The position numbers and the translations under genes were made by a program. DNA of 64,000 nucleotides from Chitinophaga sp. HK235 (lineage in GTDB: Bacteria > Bacteroidota > Bacteroidia > Chitinophagales > Chitinophagaceae): the NCBI RefSeq assembly GCF_018255755.1, contig NZ_CP073766.1:124001-188000 (forward strand), in the 5' to 3' direction. Below the pieces are notes generated by a model. It had not been told where the DNA came from and did no database searches. It was given only the letters and a program-made list of their open reading frames with translations. Shown here in pieces: positions 44,501 to 52,700 of this stretch (position 1 is its first letter; each line of letters begins with the position of its first letter).

Positions 44501-47500
44501 CAGCCAATGTAGTAGCACTGTTTAAGCGGCAGGCTGTTGCTACGCCTGAAAAACCGGCCTTACGGTATAAAAACCGGGTGGTTTCCTATGCGGAGCTCGA
44601 CCGGCTGTCAGATCAGGTGGCAAAACACCTGACCAATAAATGCGCGGTGAAAAAAGGCGCCGTTGTCGGTTTTAAATTAGATCGCGATGAATGGGAAGTG
44701 ATCACCGTGTTAGGCATCTTAAAAGCCGGCGCAGCCTATCTTCCCATAGCCCCTGACGTTACTGCTGCCAGAGAAGCATTCATTTTACAGGACGCCGGCA
44801 TCGCGGTGTTGATTACAAATACGAATTATCTGTTCGATCTGACGGACTATCAGGGGATCATATTTTCCATTGATGTGGAACTCGAAGCATCGGAAGGTGC
44901 TGTAGAGACAAGGATTGATCAAAATGATTTAGCCTATATTCTCTACACTTCCGGCTCTACCGGTGTACCTAAAGGAGTGATGATCACTCATGGTTCACTG
45001 GTGAACTATCTGCTGTGGGCGAAAACCATGTATCTGGGCAACGAGTTGTCCAGTGGCGATTTCGGGCTGTTTACCACTTTGTCGTTTGACCTGACCGTGA
45101 CCAGTTTAATGCTGCCGCTGATCAGTGGTAATACGTTGGAGATATTTGAGAAAGGGCAGGTGTCAGCTATTTTAAAGCAATATTTTGAAAGTAATATTTC
45201 CTGCATCAAGCTGACACCAGCGCATATCAGTTTGCTGCAGGAACTGGAACTTTCCCAAACCGGGGTAGAACTGGCCATTGTAGGTGGAGACGCGCTCCAG
45301 CAACATCATGTTGACATCCTGCGGAGCCTCAACCCGGACATGAAGATCTATAACGAGTACGGCCCTACGGAGGCAACCGTTGGTTGCATGATTTACGAAG
45401 TACCTTTTACTGCGGAAGCCATCTCCATCGGCCGGCCGGCCTTCAATACACAGATCTATCTGTTGAATGACCGGAACCAGTTGCAGCCTAAGTACACCAT
45501 CGGGGAAATCTGCATCGGCGGGGCAGGACTGGCCAAAGGTTATGTAAACCAACCAACGCTGACGGCGGAAAAATTCATTCATGCTCCTTTTGGCACCGGC
45601 GACCGGATTTATAAAACGGGCGATCTGGCCATCCGCAATGCTGATGGCAGCCTGTTGTACCTGGGCAGAAAAGACAACCAGGTGAAGATCCGTGGTTACC
45701 GGATTGAATTGGGAGAGATAGAAGCGTGCCTCTGCACTCACAAAGAGGTGTCCGAAGCAGTGGTGATTCCGGTAGATGCCGGTCACGGAAAAGAATTGGT
45801 GGCCTGTTTGGTATCCGGCAGCTCCCTGACGATCAATGATCTCAGAAGTTATCTGTCGAAGCAGCTACCGGAATACATGGTTCCTTCGCGTTTTGTGAAA
45901 CTGGATAAAATCCCGTTGACGGCCAACGGTAAAGTTGACAGGGAAGCACTGCTGACAGCTGGTCAGTCTGAAATCACCTCCGGTATTGAATATCTGGCAG
46001 CATCTACTGCCGCAGAAGAAAAGCTGGTGGCCATCTGGCAGGAACATCTGGAAGTGGACAGGGTCGGCATTAAAGACGACTATTTCCAGCTGGGCGGCGA
46101 TTCTATCAAAATGATCCGCCTGATCAGCAAAATCAACAAGACATTCAAAATAGATCTTCCAATCGGTATCTTTTATGAAAAGCCCACGATAGCAGCGTTG
46201 TCGGATTTTATCTCTCAACATGAATCTGCTGGTAAACCGGACTATGAGCTGATTAACCGGATAGAAGCGGATTTAGCGCAACTGGAATCGACCGTGTTGC
46301 AAGCGTATCCCGATCCTGAGAATATTGCCGCCGTTTATCCGATGAGCGATATACAGGTTGGCATGGCCATTACCAGTCAGGTGGCAGTGCACCGTGGCGA
46401 CTTTGGCGTTTATCATGACCAGTTCCTGTTCCCGCTGGGTGTAATAGATCTGCCGCGGCTGGAAAAAGCGATGGCGCGCATGGCAGACAAACATGAGACC
46501 TTCCGGACTACATATCATTTGTATGAATACGGTAGCCCTGTACAGATCATTCACCGGAAAGTCCCGGTGGGCATTGGTTATAGAGATCTGTCGTCGTTGT
46601 CCGGAGCGGAGCAGGAGGCGTATATACATGATTTTCTGGCCGATGAAAGGATCAATAACAGTTTTGATGTGACGAAAGCCCCGCTGTGGCGGATCACGAT
46701 ATTGCAGATCGGAGCAGCGGATACGCTTTTTGTTTTCCAGTTCCATCATGCCATCATGGATGGATGGGGACAGAATAATTTCAAAGTGGAGTTGTTCCGG
46801 ATATACAAAGCCCTTGAAACAGCAGAGGACTATCGTCCGGAACCGCTGAAGTGCGGCATGCGCGATAGCATACTGTCCGATTTGATGGAGCTGGAAAGTG
46901 AGAGTAGTAAGACTTTCTGGCAGAATAACATGCAGGACTACAAGCGGCTGGACATTTTATCGGAGGAGCCGGCCGATAAACAGGCATCGCGGGCATATCC
47001 CAAAGACTTCAGTACAAGGTTACTGGAAAAATGCAAACAGGATAAGGTAACCCCCAAAGCACTGTTTTTAAGCGGCAGCCTGTATGTACTGGGGATGCTT
47101 TCTTATGAAACAGATATGACTGTGGGGGTAGTGACGCATAAACGACCCATTACAGAAGACGGAGATAAACTGCTGGGCTGCTTTTTAAACTCTGTTCCTT
47201 TCCGTTTTGATGTTGCTTTCTCCAAAGGGCTCTCCTGGAAAGGATTTGTTCATCAGGTGGAAAGATCGCTGAATGAACTGAAAGGCAAAGACCGGATGCC
47301 GTTGAACACCATAGCGGAACTTGCCGGGGAGGAAGCCAAGGAGAATCCCTTCTTTGATGTGATCTTTAACTATGTGAACTTCCACGTCATCAGTGAATTG
47401 TATGACGATGAAGATTTCCAGGAACAACAATCAAAGAGAGAAGTGAAAGCGCTCTCCTATGAAAGTTATGAAAGAACAAATACCTTCCTGGATATCGCGG

Positions 47501-49476
47501 TAAACCAGACGCTGGATAATATTTCACTGACTTTTGTTCAGCAGAGGGCGTTGAAATCCAACCGCACCTTAGAGGACCTGATTCAGTTTTATGATAACTT
47601 CCTGCATAACTATCTCGAATCGGACAGTGAGGTAATGAGTCATACAGCCATTATTCCGGAAGCAGAAAAAGAGCAATTGTTTGCATTCGGGCATCACTAT
47701 TCTTCTCCTGATAATCAGGGAGCAACGTTGGTCAGCCTGTTCGAAAGACAGGTGCACGCCACACCTGACAACATTGCGTTGGTATACAATGATCATCAGT
47801 ACACTTATTCCACACTCAATGAGCTGGCGAACAAATTTGCGTATTACCTGTATGAACGGTTCGATGTCGTTGAGGGGGATTTAGTGGCACTACAGCTGGA
47901 GAAAAGTGAATGGGCGATGATCGCTATCCTTGGCGTACAGAAAGCCGGCGCAGCCTATGTCCCCATCGATCCGGCTTATCCGGAAGAACGGATCACATAT
48001 CTGAAGATGGACAGCGCATGTAAATTGTGTGTGGACGAAGGGATGATGAGCGGGTTTATTGAAACACGGAATAGTGTTGCCGGAAGCAGGAAGACGATCA
48101 TTACGCCTGACAGCCTGGCCTATGTGATCTATACTTCCGGGTCGACAGGCAATCCCAAAGGGGTTGAGGTGACGCATGCCGGTGTGGTCAATACCATCCT
48201 TGCACCGATAGCCGGCTTTGAGATCAATGCGCAATCGAAGGTGCTGCAGTTTACTTCTCTGTCATTTGATGTGTCTGTCTATGAAATCTTTGCCACATGG
48301 ATATCCGGCGGCAGTCTGCATGTGGCGGATGAGGCTACCCGCAGAACCCCCGATAAGTTACAGGATTATATCGTTCGGGAGCAGATCGATATTGTATCAC
48401 TGGCGCCTGCCTACCTGAAAACACTGGATATCAGCAGGCTGCATACGCTGAAAATGTTGATGACCGCCGGCGAGCCGGCAGACGTTGAAAAAGTGACCGA
48501 ATATCTGAATCAGAGTGCGGGCGCATACATTAACGCTTATGGGCCTACGGAAACCAGCATATTCGCTACCCTTTTGAAAATCGATAAGGCAGCGGAGCTG
48601 ATGGACAGGGCTATGCCCATCGGCAAGCCCCTGGCCAATGTTAAGATCTATATTCTGGATGATAATCAAAATATCGCGCCGCTGGGCGTCATGGGGGAAA
48701 TATACATTGGTGGGGCCGGCCTGGCCAACGGGTATCTGCACCGCCCGGAATTAACGGCTGAAAAGTTCATCAGTAGTCCGCTGCATGCCAGCGAACGCCT
48801 GTACAGGACCGGAGATTTCGGAAGATGGTTGCCCGACGGAAACATCGCCTTCTTTGGCAGAAAAGATGAACAGGTGAAAATAAGAGGCTACAGAATTGAA
48901 CTGGGAGAAATTGAAAGCCGGTTGCTGTTAAAACCCGGCATCAGAGAAGCCGTGGTAGTAGTGGCGAATAACGAAGCGGATGAAAAAGAACTGAGGGCCT
49001 ACTTCGTAGCTGATATGATGGCAGACGAAAGAAGCCTGCGGGATGAATTGTCAACGGGATTACCGGCCTACATGCTGCCTGATAAATATATTCAGCTGAA
49101 AGCAATACCACTGACGCCAAACGGGAAAACAGACAGGGGCCAGCTTCTAAAGATGGAAAGCATCGGCCCCGGTGCCGGCGGTAACTATGTTGCACCCAAA
49201 GACGAACTGGAAAGGAAACTGGTCCGGATGTGGGAAGACGTGATTAAAGGCAGGCGTATAGGCGTCAGCGACTCCTTCTTCGATATGGGCGGTAACAGCC
49301 TGAAAGCCATGCAGCTGGTGACGAGGATGAGGCAAGAACTGAACGTGGACATCGATATTCTGATGTTGTATCAGTATCCCACTGTCGAAAAAATAAAAAT
49401 ACCACTGGAGAACCTGATGTGGGCCAGCGACAGGTTTGATAAAGAAGATGATAACACGGAAATCTTTTCCTTTTAA
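38350..49476 (+). CDS. Three-module NRPS, TubC docking-C-A-T-E-C-A-T-C-A-T
   Basis: A synthetase of 3708 residues. Order: TubC-like docking domain (1-65), C1 (80-515, HHIISDG), A1 (537-1035), T1 (GGDS, Ser1083), E (1137-1560, HHLGIDG, GHGRE), C2 (1594-2027, LSPLQEGM and HHMIADG, DCL type), A2 (2050-2535), T2 (GGDS), C3 (2657-3115, HHAIMDG), A3 (3125-3598), T3 (GGNS). Codes: A1 DAEFIGANDK (Glu239 suggests a basic residue, made D by E), A2 DLTKIGEVGK (one change from the asparagine code DLTKLGEVGK), A3 DVYSMAAIFK (aromatic type). I prefer ATG 38350 over the in-frame ATG at 38338. Alignment with the sister protein at 49523 begins there, and in that gene an in-frame TGA stands two codons before its ATG. 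It overlaps the upstream gene by 17 bases. The tail ends DDNTEIFSF. Confidence 0.96.
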   Translation: MKALSKRSDMHQLLEELIGKGIYIVRENDNLKVKYNGTKLPEDILFTIRENKERLLEYLRKLERVKSQDVIDKVTPQDTYPLSSAQKRLWMLYQIDGEGTAYNMPSKVFLNGEYDIDCFKKAVYAAIDRHEILRTVFVTDDEDGVRQRVMDREVLGFEIGYADFRGTEEKAAAYIDADAYRPFDLEQGPLLRASLLQVADDRYIFYYNLHHIISDGWSMGILERDVIRYYEAFISGTTVRLPKLPIQYKDYAAWQLSRLETEQYRGHQVYWLDKFSGELPVLDLPAYKSRPRVKTDNGQKLSTPMPADVTAALYQYCRERGGSAFMGLLAAWNVLCYRYTSQTDIITGTPVAGREHSDLEDQIGFYVNTLALRNQVNPQESFDAFFERVKENTLSSYEHQQYPFDRLVEELGATHDTGRSAIFDVMLVLQNTEDNRSDVEMATDWQDQIKDHGYDTAKFDIDLTFYEIGHRIYLAVTYNTDVYDREMIEQLMVHYRSLLAALLENPGQSLGAVEYLAAAEKDMLLNTFNATTADFPADKTVVDLLAEQVSANPDSTAVIFEGRELTYLELDLRSNQLAHYLKERGIREGELVPVYLERSMELIIAVWALLKAGAAYLPIDTNNPKDRVKFMLDDSGARFVLSMPTLLSAFELENITPVYVEEANYHDRPGYPVAVKPDPGKLVYVIYTSGSTGLPKGVMIGHQALLARMCFYNRFYGLRGGDSVLFYSSFSFDAAIEEYILPFVSGARCVIAGTDFNNELFANIVEYVERFSITRIFTSPVLLQHIVDELTEDEVGRLASLRHIICGGEKISVETVNGFYRKLGVLNHCTLYNAYGPTENTNDSTILKLEHKIYRRISIGKPIENTTAYILDECNNLTPPGVAGELLLGGAGLAFGYLNRPELTAERFIPHPFLSGERLYRTGDVGRWLPDGNIEFLGRNDNQVKIRGYRIELGEIENTLLDQETISQAVVIARQYEGSTRLVAYVIPKGAYKKSDIREQLKRRLPEYMVPGIFVELTAFPLTVNGKVDTKRLPEPGAEDVCSETYEPAQTPYQQQIIDIWKDLLRQERIGINDNFFSLGGDSIMAIQTVSRAKKAGIALKVKDLYTFQTIKELSKSINGAVKAISEQGILEGEAPLLPIQQHFFEQGYDNPDHFNQSVLLTVPKHITIPVLQDAVVLLFQQHDALRLRYFLKDEKYHGIYDAAIPALEIETAGTAAEITSICEAYQKKISIKTGNLAKFVFIETPSGDAANRLFICIHHLGIDGVSWRILTDDLSAYIHTLKAGQIVSPGAKTTSCRQWQARLKEYADNYLLKNEAEYWSGILSRAEEVPQDYVFEGKSAQSSFRIQHVTLSEEETGSLLQECNDAFGTEINDLVLGALAMSLAEVFRKNQFVIGLEGHGREHLYDDVDISNTVGWFTTLYPVLLEAFPGDVETTLVQTKENLRSIPHKGIGYGVLRYLSDHEPVRKRLSKDIEQVVFNYFGQIGLETASSEQILGIAREHKGTEIGEENQHNGKISINGLVVNNCLKISISYDTNRYAEETITALAELYRQSLQQIISLCKAAAVVTKTPADYGVNGIVSYRDLKQFIKEQHVSDLYRLSPLQEGMLFHSLFDNDPHAYISQTSLDWHGEFNESAFIQAWEYVAAKHSILRTSFHIAPFDAPVQCVHEKITLPVTILDYTDMDDRTKEEKLSEFLKIDARTPFELHKAPLFRLTVIKTGPSVVKVVYAIHHMIADGWSSPVIFSECFRAYEQAVQNGHLPAPEKIDHYKAYLDFIERRDISKTRHYWQEQLKQLDTASLLPFCNDKERNKTFGNTARSFTKQETYVAKLEAFARKNNLTVNTIVQGAWSYLLSRYVNHQTVVFGTVISGRSTEIEEVENRVGLYINTIPLCTTLHEEEAVTTWLNRLQIAQTTSREEYGHASLADIQKQSPVKGILFDSLLVFENYPVDAIKAVKSKLDIDNVRVKQQNNYLLTISANHYPEKALSITFEYNSTLLSESIIDMMEGHFKVMLDAILEETKIGALDLLTAAEKEELVLTHNQSAQAVDDTANVVALFKRQAVATPEKPALRYKNRVVSYAELDRLSDQVAKHLTNKCAVKKGAVVGFKLDRDEWEVITVLGILKAGAAYLPIAPDVTAAREAFILQDAGIAVLITNTNYLFDLTDYQGIIFSIDVELEASEGAVETRIDQNDLAYILYTSGSTGVPKGVMITHGSLVNYLLWAKTMYLGNELSSGDFGLFTTLSFDLTVTSLMLPLISGNTLEIFEKGQVSAILKQYFESNISCIKLTPAHISLLQELELSQTGVELAIVGGDALQQHHVDILRSLNPDMKIYNEYGPTEATVGCMIYEVPFTAEAISIGRPAFNTQIYLLNDRNQLQPKYTIGEICIGGAGLAKGYVNQPTLTAEKFIHAPFGTGDRIYKTGDLAIRNADGSLLYLGRKDNQVKIRGYRIELGEIEACLCTHKEVSEAVVIPVDAGHGKELVACLVSGSSLTINDLRSYLSKQLPEYMVPSRFVKLDKIPLTANGKVDREALLTAGQSEITSGIEYLAASTAAEEKLVAIWQEHLEVDRVGIKDDYFQLGGDSIKMIRLISKINKTFKIDLPIGIFYEKPTIAALSDFISQHESAGKPDYELINRIEADLAQLESTVLQAYPDPENIAAVYPMSDIQVGMAITSQVAVHRGDFGVYHDQFLFPLGVIDLPRLEKAMARMADKHETFRTTYHLYEYGSPVQIIHRKVPVGIGYRDLSSLSGAEQEAYIHDFLADERINNSFDVTKAPLWRITILQIGAADTLFVFQFHHAIMDGWGQNNFKVELFRIYKALETAEDYRPEPLKCGMRDSILSDLMELESESSKTFWQNNMQDYKRLDILSEEPADKQASRAYPKDFSTRLLEKCKQDKVTPKALFLSGSLYVLGMLSYETDMTVGVVTHKRPITEDGDKLLGCFLNSVPFRFDVAFSKGLSWKGFVHQVERSLNELKGKDRMPLNTIAELAGEEAKENPFFDVIFNYVNFHVISELYDDEDFQEQQSKREVKALSYESYERTNTFLDIAVNQTLDNISLTFVQQRALKSNRTLEDLIQFYDNFLHNYLESDSEVMSHTAIIPEAEKEQLFAFGHHYSSPDNQGATLVSLFERQVHATPDNIALVYNDHQYTYSTLNELANKFAYYLYERFDVVEGDLVALQLEKSEWAMIAILGVQKAGAAYVPIDPAYPEERITYLKMDSACKLCVDEGMMSGFIETRNSVAGSRKTIITPDSLAYVIYTSGSTGNPKGVEVTHAGVVNTILAPIAGFEINAQSKVLQFTSLSFDVSVYEIFATWISGGSLHVADEATRRTPDKLQDYIVREQIDIVSLAPAYLKTLDISRLHTLKMLMTAGEPADVEKVTEYLNQSAGAYINAYGPTETSIFATLLKIDKAAELMDRAMPIGKPLANVKIYILDDNQNIAPLGVMGEIYIGGAGLANGYLHRPELTAEKFISSPLHASERLYRTGDFGRWLPDGNIAFFGRKDEQVKIRGYRIELGEIESRLLLKPGIREAVVVVANNEADEKELRAYFVADMMADERSLRDELSTGLPAYMLPDKYIQLKAIPLTPNGKTDRGQLLKMESIGPGAGGNYVAPKDELERKLVRMWEDVIKGRRIGVSDSFFDMGGNSLKAMQLVTRMRQELNVDIDILMLYQYPTVEKIKIPLENLMWASDRFDKEDDNTEIFSF
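41460..47470 (+). repeat. Large paralogous block T-E-C-A-T-C, copy 1
   Basis: About 6 kb repeated about 11.1 kb downstream at 52570-58570. Similarity is highest from about 43700 to 47400; bases 44947-45296 are identical to 56045-56394 (350 bases), within the Asn adenylation domain. Confidence 0.92.
46320..47690 (+). other. Atypical C domain (C3) after the Asn module, first copy
   Basis: Begins YPMSDIQVGM rather than YPLSxAQxRLW, has HHAIMDGWG as active site, and follows a GGDS-type T domain, the form usually seen before E or dual E/C domains. A short HRGD segment lies near its N-terminus. It joins the Asn module to an aromatic-residue module. Confidence 0.7.
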
Positions 49477-49522
49477 ACTGGCGGACATGATGAGCGTACA
49501 CAAGTTCAAAACGATTTGAAAA

Positions 49523-49702
49523 ATGAAGGCACTATTTAAAAACAACGACATTCATCAATTACTGGAATCATTAATCGAAAAAGGTATATATGTTGCCAGG
49601 GAAAATGATAATCTGAAGATCCGGTTCAATGGGGAAAAATTGCCGGATGATGTTGTCTCCATGATCAGGGAAAATAAGGAAGCACTTTTAACATACTTTA
49701 AA
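49523..49702 (+). other. TubC-type N-terminal docking domain
   Basis: Same fold pattern as the domain at 38350 and clearly paralogous (MKALFKNNDIHQLLESLIEK). The likely partner is the acidic, FSF-ending tail of the protein encoded just upstream. Confidence 0.8.
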
Positions 49703-52700
49703 AAGCAGGATCGGGCAACATCAAAACATGTGATAGAAAAGGTGGAAGAGCGAGCTTCCTATCCTTTGTCCTCCGCCCAGAAGCGGCTATGGACGTTGTA
49801 CCAGATAGATGGCGGTGGTACGGCCTATAACATGCCTTCCAGGATTTTCATGAGCGGGAAATATGATATTGATTGCTTCAAAAAAGCGATTTGCGCCACT
49901 ATTGAACGGCATGAGATATTGCGGACGGTATTTGTGATGGATGATTCGGGTGAAGTACAGCAACGGGTGATGGACAGAGAAGCATTGGGTTTTGAAATCG
50001 GATATGTAGATTTTCGCGGAGATGATGATAACGCCAATGCCTATATTGAAAAGGATTCGTACAGGCCATTCGACCTTGAAAACGGTCCTTTGCTGCGGGC
50101 AACCCTACTGCAGGTATCTGAAGATCGCTATGTCTTCTACTATAATATGCATCATATCATCAGTGATGGATGGTCCATGGGGGTACTGGAACGGGATGTG
50201 ATGAGGTATTACGAGGCATTTAAATCAGGCGGAGCGGTGAAGCTGCCGGAGCTGTCTATTCAATATAAAGATTATGCAGCGTGGCAGTTGAGCCGGCTGG
50301 AAACGGAGCTGTACACGGAAGACCGGACATATTGGCTGGAAAAACTAGCAGGGCAGCTGCCGTTGTTGGAATTGCCGGCCTATAAAATCCGTCCGAAAGT
50401 AAAGACGTACGAAGGTCGCGTGTTGTCTGCCGGGATACCGCAGTTGGCTGTAAAAGCGCTGCATCAGTATTGCCAGGACCGTGGCGGTTCACTGTTTATG
50501 GGGCTGCTGACCATATGGAACGTATTGTGTTACCGGTATACTTCACAGGGAGATATCGTCACAGGCACGGCAGTAGCTGGAAGGGAACATTCCGATCTGG
50601 AAGATCAGATTGGGTTTTATGTCAACACATTGGCTCTTCGTAATCAGATAGACCCCCATGTCTCCTTTGAAACAGTTTTTGACCGCATCAAAGAAAATAC
50701 ACAGGAAGCATTTGAGCATCAGCAGTACCCTTTTGACCGTTTGGCAGAAGATCTCCGGGTAAAACAGGATATCAGCCGGAGCCTGCTTTTCGATGCCATG
50801 CTGGTGTTGCAAAATGCAACGGAAAGACGCTTCAACACCGGGATCAGGGACGATGAATTTGACCATATAACCGACCATGGCTATATGGCGTCTAAGTTTG
50901 ATATAGAGCTGATTTTCCAGGAGATGGAAAACGGCTTGCGGATGTGTGTCAATTACAACACCGATGTATATGACTATGAAATGATAGCCGGACTTATCGT
51001 TCACTATAAATGTTTACTGGCTGCTTTGCCGGAAAATCCCGGTGCGTGTGTGGGAACCGTTGACTTTTTGTCGGTGAATGAAAAGGAGATATTGTTAAAC
51101 CAGGTGAATGCCAACGATACGAAGTATCCAAAGGATAAATCGATTGTGGCCCTGCTGGCAGAACAGGCGGGGAGGACCCCTGATAATACTGCTCTGGTGA
51201 TGGAAGACCGGGAATGGAGCTATCGAGAGCTGGATGCTTGTTCCAACCGGCTGGCGCATTATCTGATAACACATCATCATGTAGCGCCGGAAGAACTGGT
51301 AGGGATAAAGCTCGAACGCAGCGAATGGATGGTTGTTGCCATTTTGGCCGTATTAAAAACCGGTGCGGCCTATGTGCCGATAGATCCCGGCTATCCGCAG
51401 GAACGGATTACCTATATCGAAGAGGACTGCGGCTGTAAAGTAGTGGTAACAGCAGAATTAATGGAAGCGTTCAGACAGGAAACACAGCTATCGGAAACGC
51501 TGCCGCCGGTGGAAATGGGTACGCATACGCTGGCGTATATCATCTACACTTCCGGATCAACCGGTCAACCGAAAGGTGTCATGATTGAACACGGCAATGT
51601 GATCAGTCTGCTGTATTCCTGCTTTGGAGAATACCGGTTCTCACCAGAAGACCGATGGACACTTTTCCATTCCTATAGTTTTGATGTTTCCGTATGGGAG
51701 ATCTTCGGGTGCCTGCTGACCGGCGGCACATTGTTGGTACTGACCAGAGAGGAGACGAGGGACCTGAAGAAGCTGACGGAATTGATGGTACGGCATCGTA
51801 TCACCGTCTTTAGTCAGACCCCATCGGCGTTCTACAATTTTGTGGCCATGGATGGCCATGTGCCCACCCTCCGGTATATCGTTTTTGCCGGGGAAGCGCT
51901 AAATCCTCTGAAGGTCGCGCTGTGGAGCGCGCGCAATCCGGAAGCGAAGCTGGTCAACATGTACGGGATCACAGAAACAACCGTGCACGTTACCTATAAA
52001 CTATTGACAACCGGGGATATGACTGTGCCGGTAAGCAACATCGGGAAACCAATGGCTTTTGCCAATTGTTATATATTAAGCCCCGAGCGGGCTTTATTGC
52101 CTTATGGGGCTTCGGGAGAATTGTACGTCTCCGGCGATGGTCTGGCAAGGGGATACCTGAACCGCGAAGAGCTCACACGCGAGCGCTTCATCGCCCACCC
52201 TTTCCGGGAAGGAGAACGGCTGTATAAAAGCGGTGATCTGGCCCGGTGGCTGCCCGATGGGAACATGGAGTTTTTAGGCAGAAACGATAATCAGGTCAAG
52301 ATCAGGGGGTACCGGATAGAGCTGGGAGAAATCGAAAATGCATTGCAGGACCTGGACTGTATCAAGCAGGCCGTCGTTATAGCCAGAAAGTATACTGATA
52401 ATACCCGGTTGATCGCCTATATCATGCCGGATGGACCGTATCAAAAAAGTGATATTCAGGAGTACCTGAGACAAAGGCTCCCTGAATATATGGTGCCCGG
52501 CGTGTTTGTGGAACTCAGCGCGATACCGTTGACCGTTAATGGTAAGGTCGATAAAAAACAGTTGCCCGATCCGGTGGCGGAAGACCTGTTCCTCGAAACT
52601 TACGAGCCGGCTCAAACGCCTTACCAGCAGCAAATTCTGGATGTCTGGAAAGACCTGCTCCGGCAGCAACGTATAGGTATAAACGATAGTTTCTTCAATC

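Noticed and set aside
46744..46770. C3 as a heterocyclisation domain
   Set aside because: It has HHAIMDG, not the DxxxxD motif of heterocyclisation domains, and no Cys, Ser or Thr-type A domain follows.
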